From: Hyphomicrobiales bacterium
Lineage (GTDB): Bacteria > Pseudomonadota > Alphaproteobacteria > Rhizobiales > Rhizobiaceae
Direction of reading: 5' to 3'
Length of the DNA stretch: 64,000 bases
NCBI GenBank assembly: GCA_900470805.1
Contig: UCCA01000014.1
Location: 1-64,000, forward strand
Part shown: piece by piece, positions 8,649 to 17,788 of the stretch
Position numbering within the stretch: position 1 is the stretch's first letter
Layout of the letters: every line of letters begins with the position of its first letter
Made by a program: the position numbers and the translations under genes
Notes under the pieces: generated by a model
Told to the model about the DNA's origin: nothing
What the model saw: the letters and a program-made list of their open reading frames with translations, nothing else
Database searches by the model: none

Positions 8649-9163
8649 TGGCCGAGCTCGACATACAGATCAGCATCGAGGAGGGCGAATGGCCCTCCGA
8701 GGATGCTTTGCACACACTGGCGGAACGCGTGCTGGAAACGGCCGCAACCTATCTGCGCGAAACCGAGAAGCAGCCGTTTCCGAAGATGGCACCAGAGGTG
8801 TCGCTGGTCTTCACCGACGACGCCTCTATCCAGGACATCAATGCGGAATGGCGTGGCAAGGACAAGCCGACCAACGTGCTGTCCTTCCCAGCCTTTCCCG
8901 TTCAGCCCGGCAAGGTGCCGGGGCCGATGCTGGGCGATATCATCATCGCCCGGGAGACCGTCGGACGCGAGGCGGTGGAGCTGGAAAAGAGCTTCGACGA
9001 CCATCTCACCCACCTAATGGTGCATGGCTTCTTGCATCTCTTCGGCTACGATCATAATAATGATAGTGAAGCCGAGATAATGGAGGGGCTGGAGACTCGC
9101 ATTCTGGCGAAACTCGGCCTATCTGACCCATACGAGGGTCAAGACCTTAAAATGGAACCATGA
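8648..9163 (+). CDS. ybeY: Endoribonuclease YbeY (rRNA maturation factor)
   Basis: A 171-residue zinc-dependent single-strand endoribonuclease. The UPF0054 signature [11 protein letters not shown] (three zinc-ligand histidines, from about residue 126) is intact, and the conserved [10 protein letters not shown] segment lies at about 75-84. It processes 16S rRNA 3' ends and supports 70S quality control, and in rhizobia influences many small-RNA-dependent phenotypes. Coupled to phoH (TGATG overlap) and to the next gene (4-bp overlap), so phoH-ybeY-corC are one operon. Confidence 0.96.
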   Translation: MAELDIQISIEEGEWPSEDALHTLAERVLETAATYLRETEKQPFPKMAPEVSLVFTDDASIQDINAEWRGKDKPTNVLSFPAFPVQPGKVPGPMLGDIIIARETVGREAVELEKSFDDHLTHLMVHGFLHLFGYDHNNDSEAEIMEGLETRILAKLGLSDPYEGQDLKMEP

Positions 9164-10311
9164 GCGACTTTACGACGAGACCGGCCACCGAGGCCAAGGA
9201 CACCGCCGATCAATCATCCTCCGACGAGGGTGGCAGTAGTAGCAGGCAGTCCGGACGATCCCAATCCTTCTGGTCGCGGGCTGCGCGCATATTGAGACCA
9301 CAGCAGGGTTCGCGCCTTCGCGAAGACCTTGCCGATGCGCTGATGACCGACGCGGCCGACGGCGATGCCTTCTCCGCCGACGAAAAGGCGATGCTGAACA
9401 ATATCCTGCGGTTTCGCGAAGTGCGCGTCGCCGACGTGATGGTGCCGCGCGCCGACATCGAGGCAGTGGATCAGACCATCACCATCGGCGAGCTGATGAT
9501 CCTGTTCGAGGAATCCGGCCGCTCTCGCATGCCTGTTTATGCCGAGACGCTGGATGACCCGCGCGGCATGGTGCATATCCGCGATCTGCTTTCCTACGTC
9601 GCCAAACAGGCGCGCAACAAGCGCCGTGCCGCGACCAAGGCCGTCAAGGGCGCGGCACCGATCGTCGAGGTTTCGCCCGAGAGCCTGCAGAAGGCGCCTC
9701 GCTCGGCCAAGCCCAATTTCGATCTCGCCCGCGTCGACCTGCAGAAGACGCTGGCCGAGGCCGGGATCATCCGCAAGATCCTGTTCGTTCCGCCATCGAT
9801 GCTGGCTTCAGACCTCTTGCGCCGCATGCAGGTCAACCGCACGCAGATGGCGCTTGTTATCGACGAATACGGCGGCACCGACGGGCTGGCCTCGCATGAG
9901 GACATCGTCGAGATGGTCGTCGGCGATATCGACGACGAGCATGACGACGAAGAGGTGATGTTCAAACAGGTCTCCGAAGACATGTTCGTTGCCGACGCCC
10001 GCGTCGAGCTCGAGGATATCGCCGAGGCCATCGGCTCGGATTTCGACATCACCGAGCAGGTCGACGAGGTCGATACGCTGGGCGGGCTGATCTTCTCCGA
10101 ACTCGGGCGCATTCCCGTGCGCGGCGAGGTGGTGCAAGCGCTGCCCGGCTTCGAATTCCATATTCTCGACGCCGATCCGCGGCGGATCAAGCGTGTCCGC
10201 ATCACCCGCAAGCGCCAGGCTATCCGCCGGCGCGTCAAGGCGGATGGCGACGGCGCGCATGGTGCCGATCACAGCGACGAACGGCAGACCGAGACGCCGA
10301 CGGCGAGCTGA
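9160..10311 (+). CDS. CorC/HlyC-family CBS-domain protein
   Basis: A 383-residue cytosolic protein with a low-complexity serine-rich N-terminus (about 1-45), a tandem CBS pair (about 85-265; [14 protein letters not shown] marks the first) and a C-terminal CorC_HlyC transporter-associated domain (about 280-360). The membrane DUF21 domain found in longer relatives is missing, as in E. coli YbeX/CorC. The family is linked to magnesium/cobalt efflux and, through its fixed position in phoH-ybeY-corC-lnt, to ribosome and envelope physiology. 'Hemolysin' labels for this family are historical. It overlaps ybeY by 4 bp. Confidence 0.92.
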   Translation: MSDFTTRPATEAKDTADQSSSDEGGSSSRQSGRSQSFWSRAARILRPQQGSRLREDLADALMTDAADGDAFSADEKAMLNNILRFREVRVADVMVPRADIEAVDQTITIGELMILFEESGRSRMPVYAETLDDPRGMVHIRDLLSYVAKQARNKRRAATKAVKGAAPIVEVSPESLQKAPRSAKPNFDLARVDLQKTLAEAGIIRKILFVPPSMLASDLLRRMQVNRTQMALVIDEYGGTDGLASHEDIVEMVVGDIDDEHDDEEVMFKQVSEDMFVADARVELEDIAEAIGSDFDITEQVDEVDTLGGLIFSELGRIPVRGEVVQALPGFEFHILDADPRRIKRVRITRKRQAIRRRVKADGDGAHGADHSDERQTETPTAS

Positions 10312-10329
10312 TCACGGCCAGCGACGACA

Positions 10330-10357
10330 AGCCGCGACGACAAGCGGCTGCTTTTTT
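10330..10357 (+). terminator. Rho-independent-type terminator between corC and lnt
   Basis: Stem AGCCGC / GCGGCT with an 8-nt loop is followed by GC and then TTTTTT at 10352-10357. It would end or attenuate the phoH-ybeY-corC message before lnt. Confidence 0.65.
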
Positions 10358-10401
10358 GAAACACTGCGACCTCAGTTGATTCGCGGATTGGTGGGGTGTG
10401 C

Positions 10402-12006
10402 ATGGAGCGACTTGCGGACAGGGTCATCCTGATCTGGGGTTACAAGAGAGTGCTGCTGGCAATACTTGCCGGAGCCTTTGGTGTTCTCGCCCTTCCGCCC
10501 TTCGGCTTCTTTGCCGCGATGTTCGTGTCCTTCACCCTGCTGGTGTGGCTGATCGACGGCGCGGCTGCTGCTCCAAACAGCGGCATCATAGGCCGCCTGT
10601 GGCCGTCCTTCGCCACCGGCTGGCTGTTCGGCTTCGGCTACTTCGTGGCCGGTCTCTGGTGGCTCGGGCACGCGCTGATGATCGATGCCGAGGAATTTGC
10701 CTGGGCGCTGCCGCTGGCGATCTTCGGACTGCCGGCCGTGCTTGCCATCTTCTTCGGTCTCGCGACTGTCCTTGCTCGTATCGTCTGGTCCGACGGCGTC
10801 GGCAGGATCGCGGCGCTGGCCGCGAGCTTCGGCCTGCTGGAGTGGGCGCGCAGCGTGCTGTTCACCGGCTTCCCGTGGAACGCGATCGGCTACGGCATGA
10901 CACCGGTGCCCGTGATGATGCAATCGGCGCACATCATCGGCATCATGGGGATCACCGCACTTTCGGTGTTCATCTTCGCCGCGCCCGCCCTCCTCGGCAC
11001 CAAGCAGGGTGCGAGGATCGGCGTGCCGCTGGCGATCCTGCTGTTTGCAGCGCATCTCGGGTACGGCGCCTATGTGCTCTACGGAACGCCGAAGGCACCG
11101 GCCACCATATCGGACAAAAGCCCGGTGATCCGCCTCGTGCAGCCGATGATCGACCAGAGTTCCAAGATGGACAGCGATGCGGATCGCGCCGCGATCTTCG
11201 AGAAGCATCTGAAGCTTTCCGCCGAAGCGCCGAAGGACGGAGGCAGGAAGCCCGATATCATCGTCTGGCCGGAGACGGCCATTCCGTTCATCCTGACCGA
11301 CAATCAGGATGCCCTCACCCGGATCGCCGATACGCTTGATGACAACCAGGTGCTGCTTGCCGGCGCTGTCAGGGCCGAGGACATGGGCCCCGGAAATCCG
11401 CCGCGCTACTATAATTCGATCTACATGATCGACGGCCGCGGCCAGATCATCGCGGCATCGGACAAGGTGCACCTCGTCCCGTTCGGCGAGTATGTTCCGT
11501 TCGAGAGCGTTCTCAACGAGTTCGGCATCCAGAATGTCGTCGAGATGCCGGGCGGGTTTTCGGCGGCCGCGACCCGCCAGTTGATGACGCTGCCAAGTGG
11601 CCTCAAGCTCTATCCGCTGGTGTGTTACGAGATCATCTTCCCCGGTGAAATGACCGGCGATATCGGCGCGGCGAACGCCATTCTCAACATCACCAACGAT
11701 GCCTGGTTCGGAGCGACGCCTGGACCCTACCAGCACTTTCAGCAGGCCCGTGTGCGTGCGGTGGAAACAGGCTTGCCGCTGATTCGCAATGGAAACAGCG
11801 GCATTTCGGCGCTGGTGAACCCGCACGGAGAAATTATTGCGGGTCTCGCCCTCAATGAGACAGGCTTTATCGACGCAACCCTTGATAGTCTCGTCCCTCC
11901 AAGGCATCTGCCGTTATCTCGCCAAACGTACTTCTGGTTGATAGAAATACTTCTGTTTGCAATTGCACTGGTTTCGCGCTTAGGTTTTGTTTTCAAGCGG
12001 AATTGA
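10402..12006 (+). CDS. lnt: Apolipoprotein N-acyltransferase
   Basis: A 534-residue inner-membrane enzyme that adds the third acyl chain to lipoproteins. An N-terminal multi-spanning region (about 1-220) precedes a periplasmic nitrilase-fold domain. Catalytic residues are recognisable: Glu in WPETAIPF (about 291), Lys in SDKVHLVPFGEYVP (about 355) and Cys in LVCYEIIFP (about 408), plus a C-terminal membrane helix. The start at ATG 10402 was preferred to a GTG two codons earlier. It follows the corC terminator by about 45 bp, so it may have its own promoter there. Confidence 0.96.
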   Translation: MERLADRVILIWGYKRVLLAILAGAFGVLALPPFGFFAAMFVSFTLLVWLIDGAAAAPNSGIIGRLWPSFATGWLFGFGYFVAGLWWLGHALMIDAEEFAWALPLAIFGLPAVLAIFFGLATVLARIVWSDGVGRIAALAASFGLLEWARSVLFTGFPWNAIGYGMTPVPVMMQSAHIIGIMGITALSVFIFAAPALLGTKQGARIGVPLAILLFAAHLGYGAYVLYGTPKAPATISDKSPVIRLVQPMIDQSSKMDSDADRAAIFEKHLKLSAEAPKDGGRKPDIIVWPETAIPFILTDNQDALTRIADTLDDNQVLLAGAVRAEDMGPGNPPRYYNSIYMIDGRGQIIAASDKVHLVPFGEYVPFESVLNEFGIQNVVEMPGGFSAAATRQLMTLPSGLKLYPLVCYEIIFPGEMTGDIGAANAILNITNDAWFGATPGPYQHFQQARVRAVETGLPLIRNGNSGISALVNPHGEIIAGLALNETGFIDATLDSLVPPRHLPLSRQTYFWLIEILLFAIALVSRLGFVFKRN

Positions 12007-12157
12007 CCGAAAACCCCTAAAATTGCATAGTGGTTAGGATCGGCATTCTTAACGTATGTTTGAAGGTGAATGTAGCGCACTTTACAACGTGGCGTTTTGG
12101 GGATGGGTTTGGGCGTGCCGGTTTGAACAGGGTTGAAATTATTGTTAGGGCAGCACC

Positions 12158-12577
12158 ATGATTGAGAACAAGAAAAAGCCAAACCCGATCGACATCCACG
12201 TTGGCAGTCGCATCCGGCTACGCCGCACCATGCTTGGAATGAGCCAGGAAAAGCTGGGGGAAAGCCTTGGCATCACATTCCAGCAGATCCAGAAATATGA
12301 GAAGGGCACCAACCGCGTCGGTGCCAGCCGCCTGCAGAATATTTCCAGCATCTTGAACGTTCCGGTTTCTTTCTTCTTCGAGGATGCACCCGGCGAGAAT
12401 TCCAGCATGTCAGGTGGCATGGCGGAAGCCTCGAGTTCCAACTATGTGGTCGACTTCCTGTCCTCCTCTGAGGGCCTTCAGCTCAACCGGGCTTTTGTGA
12501 AGATTACCGACCCGAAGGTTCGCCGCAAGGTCGTCGAACTGGTCAAGGCGCTCGCTGCCGAAGCCGACTCCGAATAA
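12158..12577 (+). CDS. praR: XRE-family regulator, PraR/PhrR type
   Basis: A 139-residue protein with an N-terminal Cro/CI helix-turn-helix at about 17-70 (RLRRTMLGMSQEKLGESLGITFQQIQ region) and a short C-terminal tail rich in hydrophobics (about 95-135). In rhizobia the gene between lnt and metK encodes PraR/PhrR, a regulator of quorum sensing, biofilm and attachment genes in Rhizobium leguminosarum, required for normal symbiosis in Azorhizobium and acid-induced in Sinorhizobium. Orthology rests on neighbourhood and domain layout. ATG 12158 follows a 151-bp intergenic region; a strong terminator follows the stop. Confidence 0.82.
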   Translation: MIENKKKPNPIDIHVGSRIRLRRTMLGMSQEKLGESLGITFQQIQKYEKGTNRVGASRLQNISSILNVPVSFFFEDAPGENSSMSGGMAEASSSNYVVDFLSSSEGLQLNRAFVKITDPKVRRKVVELVKALAAEADSE

Positions 12578-12605
12578 GCACCCCTCAGAAGTAGCAGAAC
12601 AAGGA

Positions 12606-12629
12606 AGCGGCCGAAATGGCCGCTTTTTT
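12606..12629 (+). terminator. Intrinsic terminator after praR
   Basis: Perfect 7-bp stem AGCGGCC / GGCCGCT with a GAAAT loop is followed by a T-run to 12629, 29 bp after the praR stop. Textbook rho-independent terminator that insulates praR from metK. Confidence 0.9.
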
Positions 12630-12663
12630 ACGTTTTTGGGGCATAATTTGCCAGATTGTCGCA

Positions 12664-12685
12664 GACATAAAGATATATTTATGTC
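12664..12685. promoter_or_regulatory. Palindromic operator upstream of metK (SamR-like)
   Basis: Arms GACATAAA and TTTATGTC flank GATATA, giving a 22-bp palindrome with one mismatched pair. It ends 73 bp before the metK ATG, between the praR terminator and metK. It resembles, from memory, the AT-rich palindrome assigned by comparative genomics to the SAM-responsive ArsR-type regulator SamR in alphaproteobacteria. The symmetry is seen directly; the regulator is inference. Confidence 0.55.
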
Positions 12686-12758
12686 CTTCTGCGCTTGTTT
12701 TATCGGGCTGAACTGAGTACCAATACCGGGCTTTTTATTCTTTGAGGGGAATCCCGGA

Positions 12759-14000
12759 ATGCGTGCCAACTACCTCTTCACCAGCGAGTCCGTTGCCGAA
12801 GGTCATCCAGACAAGGTCTGCGACCGGATCTCCGACGAGATCGTCGATCTGGTGTATCGCGAAGCCGCCAAGACCGGCATCAATCCCTGGGGCGTGCGTA
12901 TTGCCTGCGAAACGCTGGCGACCACCAACCGCGTCGTCATCGCCGGTGAAGTGCGCCTGCCGCCGAGCCTGATGAAGAAGGACAAGAACGGCGTCGACGT
13001 CATCAACCCGTCGAAGTTCAAGACCGCGGCGCGCCGCGCCATCAAGGACATTGGCTACGAGCAGGACGGCTTCCACTGGAAGACAGCGAAGATCGACGTG
13101 CTCCTGCACTCGCAGTCGGCAGACATCGCCCAGGGCGTCGACAACGCCGCCGACCAGCAGGGCGACGAGGGTGCCGGCGACCAGGGCATCATGTTCGGCT
13201 ACGCCTGCAAGGAAACGCCTGATCTGATGCCGGCGCCGATCTACTACTCGCACAAGATCCTGCAGCTGCTCGCCACCGCCCGCAAGACGGGCAACGGCGA
13301 TGTCGCCAAGCTCGGCCCCGACGCCAAGAGCCAGGTGACCGTTCGCTACGTCGATGGCAAGCCGGCCGAGGTTACCTCGATCGTGCTCTCCACCCAGCAT
13401 CTCGACGAGAGCTGGGACAGCAAGAAGGTTCGCGCCGTCGTCGAGCCCTACATCCGCGAAGCGCTGGGCGAACTGCCGATCGCCGCCGATTGCAAGTGGT
13501 ACATCAACCCGACCGGCAAGTTCGTCATCGGCGGCCCTGACGGCGACGCCGGCCTGACCGGTCGCAAGATCATCGTCGACACCTACGGCGGTGCGGCTCC
13601 GCACGGCGGTGGCGCATTCTCCGGCAAGGACACGACCAAGGTCGACCGTTCGGCCGCCTATGCCGCCCGCTACCTCGCCAAGAACGTCGTGGCCGCCGGT
13701 CTCGCCGAGCGCTGCACGATCCAGATCGCCTACGCCATCGGCGTTGCCCAGCCGCTGTCGATCTATGTCGATCTGCACGGCACCGGCAACAAGGTGACCG
13801 AGGATCAGGTCGAAGCGGCGATCCGCAAGACGATGGACCTGTCGCCAACCGGCATTCGCCGCCACCTCGACCTCAACAAGCCGATCTACGCCAAGACCTC
13901 GGCCTACGGCCACTTCGGCCGCAAGGCCGGCCGTGACGGTTCGTTCTCCTGGGAGAAGACCGATCTGGTCAAGGCGCTCAAGGAAGCGATCAAGGCTTAA
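12759..14000 (+). CDS. metK: S-adenosylmethionine synthetase
   Basis: A 413-residue MetK making SAM from methionine and ATP. Signature segments are present: [20 protein letters not shown] at the N-terminus (with the ATP-binding His), [12 protein letters not shown] at about 138-149, and [19 protein letters not shown] at about 284-302. The alphaproteobacterial subgroup carries a longer internal segment than the 384-residue E. coli enzyme, as here. It follows the praR terminator and the palindrome at 12664-12685, and is followed 10 bp later by trmB, a SAM-dependent tRNA methyltransferase, a common rhizobial pairing. Confidence 0.97.
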   Translation: MRANYLFTSESVAEGHPDKVCDRISDEIVDLVYREAAKTGINPWGVRIACETLATTNRVVIAGEVRLPPSLMKKDKNGVDVINPSKFKTAARRAIKDIGYEQDGFHWKTAKIDVLLHSQSADIAQGVDNAADQQGDEGAGDQGIMFGYACKETPDLMPAPIYYSHKILQLLATARKTGNGDVAKLGPDAKSQVTVRYVDGKPAEVTSIVLSTQHLDESWDSKKVRAVVEPYIREALGELPIAADCKWYINPTGKFVIGGPDGDAGLTGRKIIVDTYGGAAPHGGGAFSGKDTTKVDRSAAYAARYLAKNVVAAGLAERCTIQIAYAIGVAQPLSIYVDLHGTGNKVTEDQVEAAIRKTMDLSPTGIRRHLDLNKPIYAKTSAYGHFGRKAGRDGSFSWEKTDLVKALKEAIKA

Positions 14001-14010
14001 AGGCAGACCA

Positions 14011-14712
14011 ATGACCGATATGGAACGTCGCGGCCGCGCGACCGAAGCTTTCTTCGGTCGCCGCAAGGGCAAGCCACTTCGCGAACAACAGGCGGAGAAG
14101 CTGAGCACCCTGCTGCCGGCGTTCAGCATCGACCTTTCAGCGGCTCCGCCGGAGTCGCTGAAAGAGCTTTTCCCTGTCGAAACCAACCGGCTGCGGCTGG
14201 AGATCGGCTTCGGCGGTGGCGAGCATCTGATCCACCGCGCGGTGGAAAGCCCGTCCACCGGCTTTATCGGTGTCGAGCCCTTCGTCAACTCGATGCAGAA
14301 GCTGCTGTCCAGCATCGACAGCGCCGGCGCCAGGAATATCCGGGTCTATGACGAGGATGCGACACAGCTGCTCGACTGGCTGCCCGATGGCTCGATCGAC
14401 CAGATCGACCTGCTCTACCCCGACCCATGGACAAAGCGGCGGCATTGGAAGCGCCGGTTCGTCTCGAAGACCAATCTCAACCGTTTCCACCGGGTGCTGA
14501 AGCCCGGCGCGCTGTTCTGCTTCGCCTCCGACATCGACACCTATGTAAACTGGACGCTGCTGAAATGCCGCGACCATGGCGGCTTCGAATGGCTGGCGTC
14601 CAATGCCGCCGACTGGCTGACGCCCTACGAAGGCTGGCCGAGCACACGCTACGAGGCGAAGGCAAAGCGCGAGGGACGGTCGTCCGCGTATCTGACGTTC
14701 AAGCGCGTATAG
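14011..14712 (+). CDS. trmB: tRNA (guanine-N7-)-methyltransferase
   Basis: A 233-residue class I SAM methyltransferase that forms m7G46 in tRNA variable loops. Motif I is [12 protein letters not shown] at about 63-74, and the TrmB-specific [17 protein letters not shown] segment is present at about 133-149. ATG 14011 is used because it lies 10 bp after metK and gives the expected length; an upstream in-frame start would run through metK. Probably co-transcribed with metK. It ends 18 bp from the convergent nitrilase gene. Confidence 0.95.
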   Translation: MTDMERRGRATEAFFGRRKGKPLREQQAEKLSTLLPAFSIDLSAAPPESLKELFPVETNRLRLEIGFGGGEHLIHRAVESPSTGFIGVEPFVNSMQKLLSSIDSAGARNIRVYDEDATQLLDWLPDGSIDQIDLLYPDPWTKRRHWKRRFVSKTNLNRFHRVLKPGALFCFASDIDTYVNWTLLKCRDHGGFEWLASNAADWLTPYEGWPSTRYEAKAKREGRSSAYLTFKRV

Positions 14713-14730
14713 GGGCATCCGGCGGCATCG

Positions 14731-15450
14731 TCAGTCGATGTCGATCAGGATGGTGCCCTCTTCCCATTCCGCGACTTTTTCCACGATCGTGCCGTCGGGG
14801 CTGACGGCAAGCGTGCAGCCGCAGCTCATCCATCCCTCGCCGTTGTCGCCGACCACATCCGATGAGATGACCCAGCAGCCGGTGCGGATCGCGCATGAGC
14901 GTAGGCTTTCGATGGCTGGCTCACGCCACTGATCGACCTTATGCGCCCGGATCATCATATTAAGCGGCGCACAGATGACACTCGCACCGCTCTCCACCAG
15001 CCTGTCGGAAAGCCGAGGCTCGCGAAAATCGCTGCAGATGTTGATTCCGAAAGCCTGCCCCCCGCGCTTCCATACGGGGAATTCGTCTCCACTGGTGCAA
15101 CCATCCTCAAGTGGATTGGCCTTGGCATAGACGCCCGTAATTTCTCCGCCCTCAATCAACATTGCACTGTTGTAGAGATGCTCGCCACGGCGCTCAAAGA
15201 AGCCGACAATCGCTGCCGTTTTGGCCTGATGCAGCGGTTTCAGCAAATCGAGAAGCAGCGGATCGTCAACGGCAAGCGCTCGCCGGTCGATGATGGCGCG
15301 ATCGTAGCTGTGTCCCTGGAGATAGCCTTCCGGAAAGATCGCTAGGTCGACAGCTTCGCCGCTGGCCCACAGGAGGTCGCGCAGCAGGACATCAGCCGCT
15401 GCTTTCGCGTCATCGAAGACCGGGAACCGCTGGAATGAGGCTATCCGCAT
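14731..15450 (-). CDS. Carbon-nitrogen hydrolase (nitrilase superfamily)
   Basis: A 239-residue nitrilase-fold hydrolase. The catalytic triad is readable: Glu in AIFPEGY (about 41), Lys in VYAKANPLEDG (about 109) and Cys in INICSDFREP (about 139). The substrate is not evident; short amidases, N-carbamoyl hydrolases and omega-amidase-like members have this size. It lies downstream of the DUF1150/hsp20 pair on the same strand but behind a strong hairpin (15489-15510), so it is probably transcribed on its own. Confidence 0.85.
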   Translation of the reverse strand: MRIASFQRFPVFDDAKAAADVLLRDLLWASGEAVDLAIFPEGYLQGHSYDRAIIDRRALAVDDPLLLDLLKPLHQAKTAAIVGFFERRGEHLYNSAMLIEGGEITGVYAKANPLEDGCTSGDEFPVWKRGGQAFGINICSDFREPRLSDRLVESGASVICAPLNMMIRAHKVDQWREPAIESLRSCAIRTGCWVISSDVVGDNGEGWMSCGCTLAVSPDGTIVEKVAEWEEGTILIDID

Positions 15451-15488
15451 GCATGAGCGCTAGCATGAGTCTCTCGTGTTGCAAAACA

Positions 15489-15510
15489 ACGGCGCTCCGG
15501 GGAACGCCGT
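15489..15510. terminator. Bidirectional hairpin terminator after the DUF1150 gene
   Basis: Stem ACGGCG / CGCCGT with a 10-nt loop. On the minus strand it is followed by TGTTTT and on the plus strand by CTGTTTTT, so it can act in both directions. It sits 23 bp beyond the DUF1150 stop and 39 bp upstream of the nitrilase start. Confidence 0.7.
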
Positions 15511-15532
15511 CTGTTTTTATCGACGTGATGTC

Positions 15533-15790
15533 TCAGTGCAGGCTGACCGTCTTCAACTCATCCTCGGCAGCCTTGAAGAAGGTGCTCGAGCGGTTGTCGG
15601 TGAGCAGTATCGGCGTGCCGTCGGCGCCGAACAGGGCCCAGAGATCGACGTTCGGATCGATATCCGGCGCTTCCGGGAAACACCGGGGAACGTCCTCGGA
15701 GCGGATTTTTCTGATATATGCCACCTCACCGTTTCCGATGCCCGCAAGCTCGGTCTTGGTCAGGTGCGAATTGGCTTCTTTCATCAACAT
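15533..15790 (-). CDS. DUF1150 family protein
   Basis: An 85-residue protein of the alphaproteobacterial DUF1150 family, function unknown. Recognisable segments are VAYIRKIRSEDV and LWALFGADGTPILLTDNR, the latter resembling a short beta-hairpin, followed by an acidic C-terminus. It commonly lies immediately after an hsp20 gene, as here (50 bp downstream), so a role in the heat-shock response is plausible but unproven. The start ATG is preceded by GGAGG with a 7-nt gap; a second ATG follows two codons later. Confidence 0.8.
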   Translation of the reverse strand: MLMKEANSHLTKTELAGIGNGEVAYIRKIRSEDVPRCFPEAPDIDPNVDLWALFGADGTPILLTDNRSSTFFKAAEDELKTVSLH

Positions 15791-15840
15791 TCCTGTACCT
15801 CCAGAGAGAAGGGACCAACGGCTCGATTTGCGCCGTTGTC

Positions 15841-16272
15841 CTACTGTGGGACCGAAATGTTAATTTTCTTCACCATACGCGACGGTTCCGGGCGAATGAG
15901 ATCGACCGACAGCAGGCCGTTCTTCAAGCCCGCGCCAAGAACCTGCATGCCGTCGGCAAGCACGAAGGTACGCTGGAACTGACGGGCGGCGATGCCGCGA
16001 TAGAGATATTCGCGCTGGCCCTGCTCGACCTGGCGGCCGCGGATGACCAGCTGGTTTTCCTCGACCGAGATGTCGAGTTCCTCCTCGCTGAAGCCGGCGA
16101 CGGCGAGCGTGATGCGGAGACGCTCGGGATCGTCCGTGGCGTTATCGGCGGGCAGACGTTCGATATTATAAGGGGGATATCCGTCACTCGCCTTGGAAAT
16201 CCGCTCCAGCGTCTTTTCCATGGCGTCAAAACCCAGCAGCAGCGGGCTGGCGAAAGGCGTCATTCGGCTCAT
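15841..16272 (-). CDS. Small heat shock protein, Hsp20/IbpA family
   Basis: A 143-residue alpha-crystallin-domain chaperone holding unfolded proteins. The core runs about 35-125: PPYNIERL opens it, the LRITLAVAGFSEEELDISVEENQLVIRG region is typical, and GLKNGLLSVDL is the conserved G-x-L-x-V/I-x-L end signature. A short C-terminal tail with INISVP provides the I-x-I/V contact motif. The start is ATG 16272; ATG 16263 also fits and would have better Shine-Dalgarno spacing. It is driven by an RpoH-type promoter at 16336-16367 and followed by the DUF1150 gene. Confidence 0.94.
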   Translation of the reverse strand: MSRMTPFASPLLLGFDAMEKTLERISKASDGYPPYNIERLPADNATDDPERLRITLAVAGFSEEELDISVEENQLVIRGRQVEQGQREYLYRGIAARQFQRTFVLADGMQVLGAGLKNGLLSVDLIRPEPSRMVKKINISVPQ

Positions 16273-16335
16273 CACTCTTCCAAGTCCTTGATGCAAGCGA
16301 CCCTGCCGGACCTGAACTGCAGCATCCGGACACCG

Positions 16336-16367
16336 CTAATATGGGAACTTGGAGCGGCCCGCGCAAG
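16336..16367 (-). promoter_or_regulatory. RpoH (sigma32) heat-shock promoter of hsp20
   Basis: Reading the minus strand: CTTG (16367-16364), 18-bp spacer, CCCATATTAG (16345-16336). The alphaproteobacterial heat-shock consensus as I recall it is CTTG-N17/18-CYTATnTnnG, so only one core position differs. Transcription would start near 16329, leaving a leader of about 55 nt before hsp20. Confidence 0.75.
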
Positions 16368-16534
16368 TCGCGCCGCCGACAGCGTTGGCGCGTTCTCTTG
16401 ACAAAGCAGGCCGTGGCTCGCATCAAATCGTGCCCCGCCCCGGCCCGGCCGATTTGCCTGTGCCGATTTGCGGCGGGAACATGAACATAAGGTGCATGCC
16501 TTGGGATATGCACCAGGAGGATGGAACGAGCGGA

Positions 16535-17479
16535 ATGGCAGACCCGAGAAAGATCATTATCGACACCGACCCCGGTCAGGACGACGCGGCCGCGATCATG
16601 CTGGCCTTCGGCAGTCCCGAGGCGCTGGAGGTGCTCGGCATCACCACCGTCGCCGGCAACGTGCCACTGTCCTATACCAGCCGCAATGCGCGCATTCTCT
16701 GCGAGCTCTGCGGCAAGACCGACGTGAAGGTCTTTGCCGGCGCCGACAAGCCGATTTCCCGCCCGCTGGTGACCGCCGAGCACGTGCATGGCAAGACCGG
16801 CCTCGACGGTCCCACGCTCGACGAGCCGACGATGCCGCTGCAGGCGCAGCACGCCGTCAATTTCATCATCGAGACGCTGCGCAGCGAGCCCGAGGGCACG
16901 GTGACGCTGTGCACGCTCGGACCACTCACCAATATCGCGCTAGCCTTCCAGAAGGCGCCCGACATCATTCCCCGCATCCGCGAACTGGTGATGATGGGCG
17001 GCGGTTTCTTCGAGGGCGGCAACATCACGCCGGCCGCCGAATTCAACATCTACGTCGATCCCGAGGCGGCCGACATCGTGTTCCGCTCCGGCATCCCGCT
17101 GGTGGTGATGCCGCTCGACGTGACCCACAAGCTCCTGACCCGCAAGGATCGCGTCAAGCGGATGGCCGAGATCGGCACGCGCCCGGCGATCGCCATGGTC
17201 GAGATGCTAGAGTTCTTCGAGCGTTTCGATGTCGAGAAATACGGTTCGGACGGCGGGCCACTGCACGATCCGACGGTCGTTGCCTATCTACTGAAGCCGG
17301 AACTGTTTCAGGGACGGGACTGCAATGTCGAGATCGAGCTGACGTCGGAACTGACGGTCGGGATGACCGTGGTCGACTGGTGGCATGTGACCGACCGCAA
17401 GCGCAACGCCAAGGTGATGCGCGACGTGGATGCGGACGGCTTCTTCGATCTCCTGATCGAACGCTTCGCCCGCATCTGA
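16535..17479 (+). CDS. Nucleoside hydrolase (inosine-uridine preferring type)
   Basis: A 314-residue N-ribohydrolase that splits nucleosides to base and ribose. The calcium-binding signature DTDPGQDDA is near the N-terminus (about residues 10-18), GNVPL follows at about 42, and the C-terminal HDPTVVAYLL carries the catalytic His and a further calcium-ligand Asp (about 236-245). The start at ATG 16535 fits the family; an in-frame ATG at 16508 is the alternative. It is divergent from hsp20 and followed 72 bp later by a small two-gene module. Purine versus pyrimidine preference cannot be told. Confidence 0.94.
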   Translation: MADPRKIIIDTDPGQDDAAAIMLAFGSPEALEVLGITTVAGNVPLSYTSRNARILCELCGKTDVKVFAGADKPISRPLVTAEHVHGKTGLDGPTLDEPTMPLQAQHAVNFIIETLRSEPEGTVTLCTLGPLTNIALAFQKAPDIIPRIRELVMMGGGFFEGGNITPAAEFNIYVDPEAADIVFRSGIPLVVMPLDVTHKLLTRKDRVKRMAEIGTRPAIAMVEMLEFFERFDVEKYGSDGGPLHDPTVVAYLLKPELFQGRDCNVEIELTSELTVGMTVVDWWHVTDRKRNAKVMRDVDADGFFDLLIERFARI

Positions 17480-17551
17480 CAGGATGACTTGCCGGCAACT
17501 GGCAGTACGACCTTCCATGTTGTATGATATCGGGAACTGACGAGGACGCAG

Positions 17552-17788
17552 ATGAAACAAGACATTGTCTTCGACCACGAAAACCCTGTGACCGTTCACG
17601 ACATTCTGTGGGCATGGAGCCGCGGCCTCATGTCCACGAAGCGTGCGATAGCGTCGCTTCACCTTGATGACGAGATGGAGCTCTACGAAGCGGCGAACGA
17701 CAACGATATCCCCTACCCCGGAACGCCTTCGCGCCGTGATGTCGAGATGGCGAAGGCGTTCATCGCCGCCATTACCGATGCGGCATGA
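17552..17788 (+). CDS. Small protein, putative antitoxin partner of the PIN-like gene
   Basis: A 78-residue acidic protein of unrecognised family. Two parts can be seen: a helical stretch with VHDILWAWSRGLMSTKRAIASL (about 13-36; 'aspect of a helix-turn-helix, not proven') and a C-terminal RRDVEMAKAFIAAIT helix. ATG 17552 follows GACGAGGACGCAG, a moderate ribosome site. It overlaps the next gene by 4 bp (ATGA), the layout of antitoxin-toxin pairs. Its small size, acidity and coupling to a PIN-like protein support an antitoxin role, but no known antitoxin family was recognised. Confidence 0.6.
   Translation: MKQDIVFDHENPVTVHDILWAWSRGLMSTKRAIASLHLDDEMELYEAANDNDIPYPGTPSRRDVEMAKAFIAAITDAA

Noticed and set aside
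10372..11907. Long minus-strand open frame opposite lnt
   Set aside because: Antisense shadow typical of high-GC genes; no domain, and lnt is certain.
12630..12758. SAM riboswitch upstream of metK
   Set aside because: The conserved elements of SAM-II or SAM/SAH types could not be found; the notable structure is a DNA-type palindrome.
12735..14315. Long minus-strand open frame opposite metK/trmB
   Set aside because: Antisense shadow; both plus-strand genes have complete family motifs.
16273..16330. ROSE-type RNA thermometer in the hsp20 leader
   Set aside because: The UYGCU pairing to the Shine-Dalgarno was not found; the leader is also short.
17485..17500. TTGCCGGCAA palindrome as operator of the PIN-like pair
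   Set aside because: Short, GC-rich, and likely by chance in this genome; no promoter elements align with it convincingly.
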